64,000 bases of DNA from Paenibacillus alginolyticus DSM 5050 = NBRC 15375 (GCF_000422905.1 NZ_AUGY01000020.1:1-64000), one strand, 5' to 3'; counted from the first letter of the stretch, positions 45,365 through 53,326 are shown. Made by a program: numbers and translations. The notes: generated from the sequence alone by a model not told the origin.

Positions 45365-45547
45365 TTATTCTTCCGTCTCTGTCGTTATCATACGCCGGAC
45401 CTCCACCACTTCTCCCCTCCAGCCGCAGGCGTGGCACCAACAGAAATAAACGGTGTTATGAGAATGCCAGTATTCAATGATGATGCTTTTGGGGTCGTGC
45501 ATGGAATTGCCGCATCCGTTGCAAAAATTGACCGCTCCCGGTTCCAT
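45365..45547 (-). CDS. Tiny Cys-rich (CxxC...CxCxxC) zinc-ribbon or rubredoxin-like protein, module 1
   Basis: 60 residues. C9/C12 in FCNGCG and C36/C38/C41 in YFCWCHACGWRGE make two metal-binding knuckles 24 residues apart. It sits 17 bases behind the Rieske oxygenase gene and before the dehydrogenase gene, with no other electron-transfer gene near. A paralogue in the same place follows the second Rieske gene (51187). The fold could be a structural zinc ribbon binding the oxygenase or a rubredoxin-like one-iron carrier. No named family is recognised. Confidence 0.75.
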   Translation of the reverse strand: MEPGAVNFCNGCGNSMHDPKSIIIEYWHSHNTVYFCWCHACGWRGEVVEVRRMITTETEE

Positions 45548-45563
45548 CGCTGCTCCACTCCTA

Positions 45564-46814
45564 TTAATGGACTCCTACCTTATCGAATAAGTCAATTAAA
45601 TCCTTGACTATCGGGCAATATTTCGTCTGAAAGCGCTGTGTAATACTTGCGAAGCCTTCGCTGAAATGGTGTTTTTTCCGCTCAAGCGGGAGCTCAATGA
45701 ATTGATTGGATGCCGGGTCGCGGAACACATTAATCGGTTCCTCCCCATTCTCGACCTTCGCGATCTGCTCTTTCAGCATTTGTCTGAACAAAATGATGCC
45801 TTTATCCGTCGTACCCAGCTTTTCGTTGGTTCGGTCTGCAACGGCTCCCTGTGTGATCCAACACATGATGTCCTGCCCGTCAATATAATCGGTAATAAAT
45901 TCTCCGTTTGCATCTTTGAAAGGTACATCGTACAAGCATACTTCTTTAAGCTGCTCTGGAATCTCCACGTTCGGTCCGGGCACATAAGCGTTATACCAAA
46001 CGTGCCAAGTGTGATGGTCGTCAATCGGCACCCTCATCTGGAATGCGTATGTTCCTAGCCCGCCGCTGCCGACTGCCAGCATATAAGGGAACACGACCGG
46101 ATGGCCAACCTTCCAATCATCGCTCTCTTCCGTTTGACCATGGAGCAATCTGCGCTTGACGATGCCATATTGGAATCGGTCAAATTCGATTTTCAGGTGC
46201 TTACGTTGAAAGGCTACTTCCTGCTTCGTACCACTCTGGGCCGTGATGTATTCATGGTAGTGCCCGTGCAGCCATTCCGTATGAACCGGATCCATCGAAT
46301 TTTCCATAATCTGAAGCCAGTTCACCGGCAGTACCGCTTGACCTATGACACGGATCGCGTTGTCAACGACAAAGCCGTCGAAACAGGGTAAGAGCGGAGC
46401 AGGTTCGGGACCCATATAGCCAAAAATCAGTCCACCCATTTCTTGGACTTTATAGGCTGCGATTTTAATCCTATCTTTAAAGGTGCTGTGCTCCGGCTCG
46501 TTCGGTTGCTCGATGCACTGTCCCTCGGCATTAAAGCACCAACCATGATACTGGCAGCGGAGCCCATCCTTTTCGGGGATTCCGTGCACTAAGGAAACAC
46601 CTCTATGCGGGCAGCGTTCCTGGACCAACCCTAGATTGCCTGACTTGTCGCGGTATAAAACCAAGTCTTCACCTAGCAGGCGAACCTTTTTCGTATATTG
46701 GTCCTTCAGCTCAGAAGCGGCAGCCACCGGGAACCAGTAACGACGGAGTAAATTACCTAATGGTGTCCCTGGACCGACTTGAGTAATGTAATCGTTTTGT
46801 TCCTGACTAATCAT
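45564..46814 (-). CDS. Rieske non-heme iron oxygenase, phthalate 4,5-dioxygenase/LigX-like, module 1
   Basis: 416 residues, an oxygenase alpha subunit. The N-terminal Rieske domain has C68-x-H70 and C87-xx-H90 (CPHRG, CQYHGW). The catalytic domain has the iron triad start ENSMDPVHTEWLHGHYHEY (D175, H178, H183). The C-terminal region resembles the LigXa/phthalate-dioxygenase C-terminus. It would dihydroxylate or demethylate an aromatic acid. It shares long identical blocks with the protein at 51430. No beta subunit, ferredoxin or reductase gene lies in the operon. Confidence 0.88.
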   Translation of the reverse strand: MISQEQNDYITQVGPGTPLGNLLRRYWFPVAAASELKDQYTKKVRLLGEDLVLYRDKSGNLGLVQERCPHRGVSLVHGIPEKDGLRCQYHGWCFNAEGQCIEQPNEPEHSTFKDRIKIAAYKVQEMGGLIFGYMGPEPAPLLPCFDGFVVDNAIRVIGQAVLPVNWLQIMENSMDPVHTEWLHGHYHEYITAQSGTKQEVAFQRKHLKIEFDRFQYGIVKRRLLHGQTEESDDWKVGHPVVFPYMLAVGSGGLGTYAFQMRVPIDDHHTWHVWYNAYVPGPNVEIPEQLKEVCLYDVPFKDANGEFITDYIDGQDIMCWITQGAVADRTNEKLGTTDKGIILFRQMLKEQIAKVENGEEPINVFRDPASNQFIELPLERKKHHFSEGFASITQRFQTKYCPIVKDLIDLFDKVGVH

Positions 46815-46844
46815 GTTGATCGTCCTCCTTTTAATAGATTGCGA

Positions 46845-47561
46845 CTACTCTGTAATTCCGCTGAGTGCACCTTGCTTTTCCGCTTTCTCCTGATGATAGG
46901 TCCACAATTTTTGAATAATGCTCGGCTGCCAATTGGAGGTTCGGGTTCGCTCCAAATTCTCACCCTCCAATACCTTTATGCTTGGCGCTAGCAATGAGGC
47001 ATCATATTGCTTTTTCGCATTTTCTTCCAAGAATACAGAGATCGTAAATGCGCTTTTAATGTCTTCTGCAGCAACAACTGTTCCATGATGGCGAAGCAGC
47101 ACGGAGCTTTTCTCCCCTAACTTTCCAGCCAATTGTATGCCTAATTCTCGGGTATTGATGAGACTGGAATCCTCGAACATCGGAACGTCCTGAACAAAGG
47201 CCCCGACCCCAAATACCGGCTTTAAAGGAACATCGGCAATGCCCAGCACGGTTTGATAATGAGGATGGTTATGAACCACACTGCCGACATCGTCTCTTCT
47301 CTTATAGATTTCCGTATGGATGTGGAACTCGCTTGGGGGCTCCGAATCCCCTTCGAGCAGCTTGCCGTCCATGTCGCACAGAACGATATCTCTAACGGAA
47401 AGTGAAGCCCGGCTCGCTTTACGTGAATTGATAAGAAAGCGGTCAGTTCCGGGTATTCGTACACTGACATGGCCGTTGTTATCCAATAGCTCGATACGTT
47501 CCAGCATCCTGACAGCCTTCACAACGAGCAATTTCAATTCATCAACTTGAGTATCCACCAC
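46845..47561 (-). CDS. Class II aldolase/adducin-fold protein, candidate dihydroxy-aromatic-acid decarboxylase, module 1
   Basis: 238 residues. The metal site is H97-x-H99 (VVHNHPHY) and H159 (LLRHHGTVV), with E78 in PPSEFHIH. Besides sugar-phosphate aldolases the family includes 3,4-dihydroxyphthalate and 2,3-dihydroxy-p-cumate decarboxylases. Standing first in an operon with a phthalate-dioxygenase-like enzyme and a dihydrodiol dehydrogenase-like enzyme, a decarboxylase role is most likely. GTG start behind AAGGGG. Confidence 0.75.
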   Translation of the reverse strand: MVDTQVDELKLLVVKAVRMLERIELLDNNGHVSVRIPGTDRFLINSRKASRASLSVRDIVLCDMDGKLLEGDSEPPSEFHIHTEIYKRRDDVGSVVHNHPHYQTVLGIADVPLKPVFGVGAFVQDVPMFEDSSLINTRELGIQLAGKLGEKSSVLLRHHGTVVAAEDIKSAFTISVFLEENAKKQYDASLLAPSIKVLEGENLERTRTSNWQPSIIQKLWTYHQEKAEKQGALSGITE

Positions 47562-47626
47562 AACACCCCTTCAATCCAAATGAATAAAATAATCACCTTA
47601 AAATAGCGCTTACAAAATCTCTTGTC

Positions 47627-48409
47627 TTACTTACCTGTTTCCACCTTGACACCGGAATGACCCATAGCGGAGGAAATTTGAACGGCACTTTGTGTCACCT
47701 TCTCTATGATGAACTGCATCCGATTTTCCGTTAATCTTTGAACGGGGCCAACTGCGCCTAAGCTGGCGACAACGCGACCGTGATGATCGAAAATTGGTGA
47801 TGAAACAGCGAAAGCTCCCAATATTCTATCGTTTACCGAAGTACAATACCCGATTCGTGAGATCTGTTCTAGTCGATCCAAAAGCTCAGGTTTTGAAATT
47901 AGAAGCTGCCCGTCAATTTCGCCTTGATCGATCGTTCGTCGCTGTTGATCCTCTGGTCTGTAGGCTAGCAGTACCATACTGGATGCTCCCTGACACAGAG
48001 GAACCCGCTGGCCAACTTTCACAAAATTTCTCACGGCTTCGGAACTCTCCACCATTTCAATACATACCCGATGATCCCCATCTGCGATGTTCAAAACGAT
48101 CGTTTCGGAAATCTCACTGCATAGTTGCTTCATAAAGGATAAAGCAACGCTTCTTAGGGACATATTCGCGCCTACGATAGACCCTAATTTGAACACTTGT
48201 AAACTTAAGCTGTACTTCTGATTGTTTTCATCTTGTTTGACGTATCCGCACAGGGCCATCGTCGCGAGAAGCCGATGAACGGTGCTTTTGGAGAGATTGC
48301 TCTTCTCGGCAATCTCGCCAAGAAACAACGCCGGTTTTTCCATCGTAAAACAATCCAAAATACGTAAAGCCCTTTCCAACGATTGGACTTTCTCACGCTC
48401 AGCGTTCAT
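47627..48409 (-). CDS. IclR-family transcriptional regulator
   Basis: The start MNAEREKVQSLERALRILDC at 48409 follows GGGGGAGG. An N-terminal winged HTH (EIAEKSNLSKSTVHRLLATM) and a C-terminal IclR effector domain (VRNFVKVGQRVPLCQGASSM, IGYCTSVNDRILGAFAVSSP). IclR proteins often control aromatic-acid catabolic operons. This one is upstream of and in the same direction as module 1, 65 bases from the aldolase-fold gene, and likely controls it. Confidence 0.85.
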   Translation of the reverse strand: MNAEREKVQSLERALRILDCFTMEKPALFLGEIAEKSNLSKSTVHRLLATMALCGYVKQDENNQKYSLSLQVFKLGSIVGANMSLRSVALSFMKQLCSEISETIVLNIADGDHRVCIEMVESSEAVRNFVKVGQRVPLCQGASSMVLLAYRPEDQQRRTIDQGEIDGQLLISKPELLDRLEQISRIGYCTSVNDRILGAFAVSSPIFDHHGRVVASLGAVGPVQRLTENRMQFIIEKVTQSAVQISSAMGHSGVKVETGK

Positions 48410-48501
48410 GAGCCTCCCCCTCATAGTCATCATTCCACGATGCGGAACTCATTTCGTAATGTGGTATGCTTCCATTATAATCGCTGAAACGAATTGTATT
48501 T

Positions 48502-48537
48502 TTCGGAATTATTAATACTGCTATTAAAGATTCCGAA
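48502..48537. promoter_or_regulatory. Inverted repeat between EamA and IclR genes (operator or terminator)
   Basis: TTCGGAAT (48502-48509) and ATTCCGAA (48530-48537) are perfect arms. Partial pairing continues inside (TTTAATA with TATTAAT). It lies 9 bases behind the EamA stop and about 90 bases upstream of the iclR start, so it could terminate the former or bind a regulator for the latter. No T-run follows. Confidence 0.4.
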
Positions 48538-48545
48538 TGATTATT

Positions 48546-49493
48546 TTACATTAAAATAATCACGTTGATCCCAGCCAGCACCATGAGAACACCAAGTAAA
48601 GTCCGCCAAGTAATCCCTTCTTGATTCTTTAGAATAAAATAGCTAATCGGCAAAACAAGAATCGGCGTAGACATATTGATCACCGTTGCGATTGATACGG
48701 GCAGCAATTTCATAGACGCAATATATAAGATTTGCGCAGTTATTGTGATGGTTCCGCTAATCACATAGAGCCAAAAACCTCGACGATCAGCCTTTCGAAT
48801 TTGATTCGCGATGGTACTTATCTTCATGCTGAACGTCATATGAAGAAGAAGTCCAACAACGGCTCCGATCAAGGCCCCTAGTATGGGTTCATTCCACTGC
48901 TGAATGGCTGTTCCCCTCAAAATATTTCCGATTGCATAACTTAACGAGCTTAGAAGCGCCAAAACGATATAAGGGTGAAACAACGTCCGGGGCACATTCC
49001 AGCCTTTTTGCCTGGAGACTGCAATCTCTGAATCAGCAGCGTTCGTGACTTCGGTCAACTCCTGTCTTGGTTTCACGTAATTAACTAGAAACAATCCCGA
49101 TAAAACAATGATCACCGCAAACCACTTACTGACACTTAAAGACTCCCCCAATACAGCCCACGAAATCAAAACCGTAAATAGGGGATTGCTTGTCTGAAAG
49201 GTGCTCGCTTTAGCCGGCCCTAACCTTTCAATCGTCTCAAAGAAGAACCATCGCCCCAAGAAAGTCGTGAATACTCCGGACACTAAAAATAACATAAAAG
49301 CCGTCAGATGAAATGGCTGAACTTCACCTTTAAGCATGTAATCAACTGCAAACAAGCATGTAGAAAAAATAATATTGACCGATGCGGAAATAAAAAATCC
49401 GATTGTTAAACTCAATCGGGACGTTGCCATCTTTGTAACGATCATGTTGATGGCAAACAGCATCATGGACAATAAAGCTAATAGCTCACCCAT
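48546..49493 (-). CDS. EamA/DMT-family membrane transporter
   Basis: 315 residues and ten TM helices made of two EamA repeats (about 3-145 and 175-313: FFETIERLGPAKASTFQTSN and LLPVSIATVINMSTPILVLP). These are drug/metabolite exporters of broad specificity. It follows nadC in the same direction, separated by a likely terminator, and may export an intermediate or substrate analogue of module 2. Confidence 0.85.
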   Translation of the reverse strand: MGELLALLSMMLFAINMIVTKMATSRLSLTIGFFISASVNIIFSTCLFAVDYMLKGEVQPFHLTAFMLFLVSGVFTTFLGRWFFFETIERLGPAKASTFQTSNPLFTVLISWAVLGESLSVSKWFAVIIVLSGLFLVNYVKPRQELTEVTNAADSEIAVSRQKGWNVPRTLFHPYIVLALLSSLSYAIGNILRGTAIQQWNEPILGALIGAVVGLLLHMTFSMKISTIANQIRKADRRGFWLYVISGTITITAQILYIASMKLLPVSIATVINMSTPILVLPISYFILKNQEGITWRTLLGVLMVLAGINVIILM

Positions 49494-49525
49494 ATGTCAC
49501 CTTTTTTCTCGAATTTTTCCTCAAT

Positions 49526-49558
49526 AACAAGAAAAGCCCACAAGGGGCCCTTCTCGTT
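49526..49558 (-). terminator. Hairpin overlapping the nadC stop
   Basis: On the minus strand AACGAGAAGGGCCC pairs with GGGCTTTTCTTGTT around CTTGT with a few mismatches. The following sequence is only weakly T-rich, so termination may be partial and allow eamA readthrough. Confidence 0.5.
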
Positions 49559-50420
49559 ATGAGTATACTGGTTTTTTAGCATATAAGTCCAAACTGATGT
49601 CCAACGCTTCCACAGAGTAGGTTAGACTTCCCATGGAGATGACGTCTACGCCGATCGCCGCAACCTCGGCGATGTTAGCGATACTTATTCCTCCGGAGGC
49701 CTCGGTTACGGCGGCCTTTCCAATCATCGCAACGGCTTGCCTCATCATTTCAATAGGCATATTGTCAAACATGATGATGTCTGCTTTCGATTCCAGTGCT
49801 TCAGACACTTGTTCCAGGTTCTCTACCTCTACCTCGATCATCATCGTATGAGGAACCGTCTTCCGCGCCATCCATACCGCTTCGCACAGTCCTCCGGCAG
49901 CCTTAATGTGATTATCCTTGATCAAAACCGCATCGAACAAACCGTAGCGGTGGTTGCTGCCACCTCCCACACGAACCGCATACTTCTCTAGCATACGTAG
50001 ACCCGGCGTCGTTTTCCGTGTGTCCACCAACCTAACCTGAGGGTTCCTAGACTTCGCTTTTTCTGCTAAACGGTTCGTTTTGGATGCGATGCCGGAAAGC
50101 CGCTGAACAATATTAAGCGCAACCCTTTCCGCTTTTAAAATGGCATGTACGTTCCCGAAAACTTCCGCGATGATCGTTCCATTGCTGATCCGGCTCCCAT
50201 CCTGAATGAACGAATTCACCATCAAAGTCGGATCCACTTCGTGAAAAACAGCGGTTAATACTGGAATCCCAGCAAAAATCCCCTCCGCTTTTGAATGCAA
50301 AATCGCTTTCCCCTGAAGCTCCGCCGGAACCGTAGCCTCACACGTCACATCCCCCGGACCGACATCTTCCTCTAGCCACTGGCGGACCTGCTGCTGCAAA
50401 TGATGCGGATTGATATACAT
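49557..50420 (-). CDS. nadC: Nicotinate-nucleotide pyrophosphorylase (quinolinate phosphoribosyltransferase)
   Basis: 287 residues, full length. Makes nicotinate mononucleotide, CO2 and PPi from quinolinate and PRPP. Conserved blocks: EDVGPGDVT, AERVALNIVQRLSGIAS, VDTRKTTPGLR, GGGSNHRYGL, IKDNHI, IEVEVENLEQ and EASGGIS. The quinolinate-binding Arg/His/Lys set looks intact. In Firmicutes nadC normally sits with nadA and nadB. Here it is instead the fourth gene behind a Rieske oxygenase, a Cys mini-protein and a decarboxylase-like gene, suggesting a pyridine-dicarboxylate link. Confidence 0.92.
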   Translation of the reverse strand: MYINPHHLQQQVRQWLEEDVGPGDVTCEATVPAELQGKAILHSKAEGIFAGIPVLTAVFHEVDPTLMVNSFIQDGSRISNGTIIAEVFGNVHAILKAERVALNIVQRLSGIASKTNRLAEKAKSRNPQVRLVDTRKTTPGLRMLEKYAVRVGGGSNHRYGLFDAVLIKDNHIKAAGGLCEAVWMARKTVPHTMMIEVEVENLEQVSEALESKADIIMFDNMPIEMMRQAVAMIGKAAVTEASGGISIANIAEVAAIGVDVISMGSLTYSVEALDISLDLYAKKPVYS

Positions 50421-50435
50421 AAGATCTCATCTCCA

Positions 50436-51182
50436 TTAATAATCAGATATGGCCAAAAGCCGATCGTCCTTTTCCAATTTCTTTATATAGTGCCTCCAAG
50501 CCCAAATATCGTTAAAAGTAGAGCCCAAATCAGGTAATTCTTCGATGTCCTCAGGCGGAATGCTTGAGGCGCCTTTGCCCAGTTTGGCCGTTTCTAACGT
50601 TACTTCCGCTAGGATGTTAAAGTTAAGAGCGCGAATGGTTGCCTCTTCCAGTGTTTTCCCCGTTACGGTTATGCCGTGCCCCTTCATGAGACAAATATGC
50701 TCATCTCCCATGATTTCGATCATCGGTGCAGCCAGATCTGGGCGGGTGACTAGAACTGAACGCGGGTAGACCGGAATTCCTCGCAGAGCCATACGCATCG
50801 CAGGGATGTTAAAAGCTCCGAAAATCGGCTTAAACGCCAATTCGGAAATTCCGCAAATCAATGCTGACGGCGGGTGTGCATGAATAACACAGCCGACTTC
50901 CGGACGGCTTTTATAAATTTCGCCATGAATCGGAAGCTCTTTAGGGACTTCATACCGTCCTATCAGGTCATTTCCTTTCCCGTCGAAATCGACCAAACGG
51001 ATGGCATCGCTCATCGTATAACGAACTCCGGTTTCCTGTTCCCCTCTGCATCGGATCAGCATTTCCTGATCATTCATTCTAACGCTGACGTGACCTAAAA
51101 TACCCTCGACAAGACCTTCCATTGCCAAAATGCGGCATGACTGCGCGACCTTGCTTCTCCATTCTTGTACATGCTCGTTCAT
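50436..51182 (-). CDS. Class II aldolase/adducin-fold protein, candidate decarboxylase, module 2
   Basis: 248 residues. Metal-site His in CVIHAHPPSALICG (HxH) and LMKGHGITVTG, with the Glu in KELPIHGEIYKSR region. HVSVR near residue 31 and the general layout match the module 1 protein, but the two are well diverged. As a member of the family that includes dihydroxyphthalate decarboxylases it probably acts after the Rieske oxygenase. It starts 4 bases behind the mini-protein stop, so it is tightly coupled. Confidence 0.75.
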   Translation of the reverse strand: MNEHVQEWRSKVAQSCRILAMEGLVEGILGHVSVRMNDQEMLIRCRGEQETGVRYTMSDAIRLVDFDGKGNDLIGRYEVPKELPIHGEIYKSRPEVGCVIHAHPPSALICGISELAFKPIFGAFNIPAMRMALRGIPVYPRSVLVTRPDLAAPMIEIMGDEHICLMKGHGITVTGKTLEEATIRALNFNILAEVTLETAKLGKGASSIPPEDIEELPDLGSTFNDIWAWRHYIKKLEKDDRLLAISDY

Positions 51183-51186
51183 GACT

Positions 51187-51417
51187 CTACGCCTCCCTTT
51201 CGGATGCGAGTTCAGGAGCTAGAACACGTGTAATAGCCTTAATCTCGCCGCGCCAAGTACAATGTCTGCACCAGCAAAAGTAAACCAACTCTTCGCCTTC
51301 TGTAAAAACGTTTAGCAAACTTTTAGGATCACGCAGTGATTCTCCGCAGCATGGACAGAACTTGATTGGATTGCGAATTTCATTCGTATCGATGGAAGCT
51401 TGGTTGAAGTACCTCAT
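51187..51417 (-). CDS. Tiny Cys-rich (CxxC...CxCxxC) zinc-ribbon or rubredoxin-like protein, module 2
   Basis: 76 residues. C21/C24 in FCPCCGESLRDPKS and C48/C50/C53 in YFCWCRHCTWRGE. The core aligns with the 60-residue protein at 45365 (DPKS, YFCWC, WRGE shared), with longer ends on both sides. It lies between a Rieske oxygenase gene (12 bases) and a decarboxylase-like gene (4 bases). Same possible roles as its paralogue: electron carrier, assembly factor or structural partner. Confidence 0.75.
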   Translation of the reverse strand: MRYFNQASIDTNEIRNPIKFCPCCGESLRDPKSLLNVFTEGEELVYFCWCRHCTWRGEIKAITRVLAPELASEREA

Positions 51418-51429
51418 GTGACGCCTCCA

Positions 51430-52698
51430 TTATGTGTTGTGACTGCTTGAACCAGTTAGCGGTTTGCCATGCTTACAGAGCGAAATGATCTCATCTAAGT
51501 TAGGAGCATAGCGGGTATTCCAATCCTTCGCTACACCAGACAGCAGGTCACCAACGCTAAATTTGTCTTCTTCCTGAGGAAGCTTGATATGTTCGGCTGC
51601 TTGAGGATCCCGGAAAACACATATCGGATCCAGCCCTTTTTCTAATTTCGCCAGTTCTTCCAATACCATTTGCCGGAACATAATGATACCTTTGTCTGAA
51701 GTCCCAAGGCGCTCAATGGTCCGGTTGGCGATTTCCCCCTGCGTCACCCATGCCATCATATCTTGACCGTCAATATAGTCTGTAATGTATTGGCCGTTCT
51801 CATCTTTCAACGGAGCTTCATACAGGCTGATCGGATAATCCTTGGGAACTTCAATCCCGGAGACAGGAATAAAGCAGGTGTACCAGAAATGATAGGTATG
51901 TGTATCATCCATGGGTACACGAATTTGGAATGTATGCGCCCCCAAATCTCCGACCCGCAGCATGTTAGGGAATACAACGGGATGACCGATCGCCCAATCC
52001 TCACACTCCTCGGTCTGACCTTCTAATACCCTTTTCTTGATGATGCCGTAATCAAACTTATCAAAGCCTATTTTGACATGGTGCTTGCTGATCGGCCATT
52101 CTTCCACAGGACGGCCTTGCTGTTCAAACACATGCTCGAAATAGCGCCCATGCAGCCATTCCAAGTGAATCGGGTCTAAGGAATTCTCCATAATTTGCAG
52201 CCAGTTGCAGGGAATTTCTGCGTAACCAATGGTACGAATGACGTTTTCTTTAACAAAAAGATCATACTTGGGCAGTACCGGTACGGGCTCAGGTCCCATG
52301 TAAGCAAATATTAAGCCGCCTAATTCCTCCGTATGATAAGCTGAAATATTAATTCGATCCTTGAACGTGCTGTGTTCAGGTTCGTTCGGCTGCTCGGTAC
52401 AAGCTCCTTGATGATTAAAACACCATCCGTGATATTGACAGCGGATGCCATCCTCCTCTGGAATTCCGTATACCAGGGATACCCCACGGTGAGGGCAGCG
52501 CTCCTGAACTAGCCCCAGCTTCCCCGATTTGTCACGGTAAAGCACCAAGTCCTCGCCTAATATTTTAACTTTTTTTGTTCCCGCTTTCGTTAACTCGGAG
52601 CCAGCTGCAATAGGGAACCAATACCTGCGTAACAAAGACCCTACAGGGGTTCCTTTTCCTACGCGAATAAGCGTTTCATTTTGTTCCTGAGTTAGCAT
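51430..52698 (-). CDS. Rieske non-heme iron oxygenase, phthalate 4,5-dioxygenase/LigX-like, module 2
   Basis: 422 residues. Rieske ligands C68, H70, C87 and H90, and the catalytic block ENSLDPIHLEWLHGRYFEH (D175, H178, H183) are in register with the module 1 protein. Blocks such as LGEDLVLYRDKSG and NEPEHSTFKDRI are shared, showing a duplication. Differences cluster in the catalytic half, suggesting a different substrate. AGGAGG precedes the ATG. First gene of the operon running to nadC. Confidence 0.88.
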   Translation of the reverse strand: MLTQEQNETLIRVGKGTPVGSLLRRYWFPIAAGSELTKAGTKKVKILGEDLVLYRDKSGKLGLVQERCPHRGVSLVYGIPEEDGIRCQYHGWCFNHQGACTEQPNEPEHSTFKDRINISAYHTEELGGLIFAYMGPEPVPVLPKYDLFVKENVIRTIGYAEIPCNWLQIMENSLDPIHLEWLHGRYFEHVFEQQGRPVEEWPISKHHVKIGFDKFDYGIIKKRVLEGQTEECEDWAIGHPVVFPNMLRVGDLGAHTFQIRVPMDDTHTYHFWYTCFIPVSGIEVPKDYPISLYEAPLKDENGQYITDYIDGQDMMAWVTQGEIANRTIERLGTSDKGIIMFRQMVLEELAKLEKGLDPICVFRDPQAAEHIKLPQEEDKFSVGDLLSGVAKDWNTRYAPNLDEIISLCKHGKPLTGSSSHNT

Positions 52699-52716
52699 GA
52701 GTTACCTCCTAATATA

Positions 52717-52776
52717 GGGATCTTTGAGTGGAGCTCAAAGTCTCTCCGCTTTGGGATCTTTGAGTGGAGCTGTAAG
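52717..52776. promoter_or_regulatory. Tandem palindromic operator candidates upstream of module 2
   Basis: A 19-bp direct repeat GGGATCTTTGAGTGGAGCT occurs at 52717-52735 and 52753-52771. The first copy is part of the perfect palindrome CTTTGAG, TGGAG, CTCAAAG (52722-52740). The second copy reads CTTTGAGTGGAGCTGTAAG (52758-52776), an imperfect version. The 36-bp spacing is about 3.4 helix turns. It lies 20-80 bases upstream of the Rieske start, inside the probable leader or promoter, and is the best candidate binding site for its regulator. Confidence 0.55.
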
Positions 52777-52942
52777 AATTTGACGGCACTTTTATCGTAT
52801 CCCCAAATTTGTTCACCCTACAAGCCGAACGTTTCACATACGGGAACGACAGCTTAACATATTACAGCAAAATGATTTATGATCAGAGATGACCCATGAT
52901 CATCAAGGTCATGGATGCATGAATAAAGGAGAGTGAACGAAG

Positions 52943-53326
52943 ATGAAAACAATTACACGTATCCAACTGCCGAAAAAACAAGCTGTCCTTTACAGCGATG
53001 GGGTTCTATTCGAAAATGTGCTGTTGATCTCAGGCATGCTGCCCACTGACAGCGATGGGCAAATTGTCGGTCTGGGCGATGCCGCAGCTCAAGCGGAGCA
53101 AGTATTCAAAAATATCGAAGCGGTCCTGCTTGAAGCGGGAGGTTCCTTCTCCGACATTGTGAAACTGAACATCTATTTAACGAATATAGAAGACCGTCCC
53201 GTTATTTCACCTGTCAGGCAAAAATATTTTGGCCATGACACACCGGCCAGCACGCTTCTGGAAATCAGCCGCTTGGCTCATCCCGATGCCCTTCTCGAAA
53301 TTGAGACCATGGCGTATTTAGGCTAG
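52943..53326 (+). CDS. RidA (YjgF/YER057c/UK114) family protein lacking the usual active-site Arg
   Basis: 127 residues, a trimeric chorismate-mutase-like fold. LLISGMLPTDSDGQIVGLGD and DIVKLNIYLTNIED are typical. The position of the imine-deaminase Arg (PAR in RidA) is PASTLLEISRL here, so S103 replaces it. It therefore should not be assumed to have RidA activity. 2-Aminomuconate deaminases also belong to this superfamily, which is interesting near an ACMSD-like gene. It is transcribed alone, divergent from module 2, and overlaps the converging LysR gene by 62 bases. Confidence 0.8.
   Translation: MKTITRIQLPKKQAVLYSDGVLFENVLLISGMLPTDSDGQIVGLGDAAAQAEQVFKNIEAVLLEAGGSFSDIVKLNIYLTNIEDRPVISPVRQKYFGHDTPASTLLEISRLAHPDALLEIETMAYLG

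Noticed and set aside
40290..48409. A full nicotinate degradation (nic) cluster
   Set aside because: No nicotinate hydroxylase, 6-hydroxynicotinate monooxygenase, NicX or NicD is present. Only amidase- and maleate-isomerase-like members occur, and they are in separate operons.
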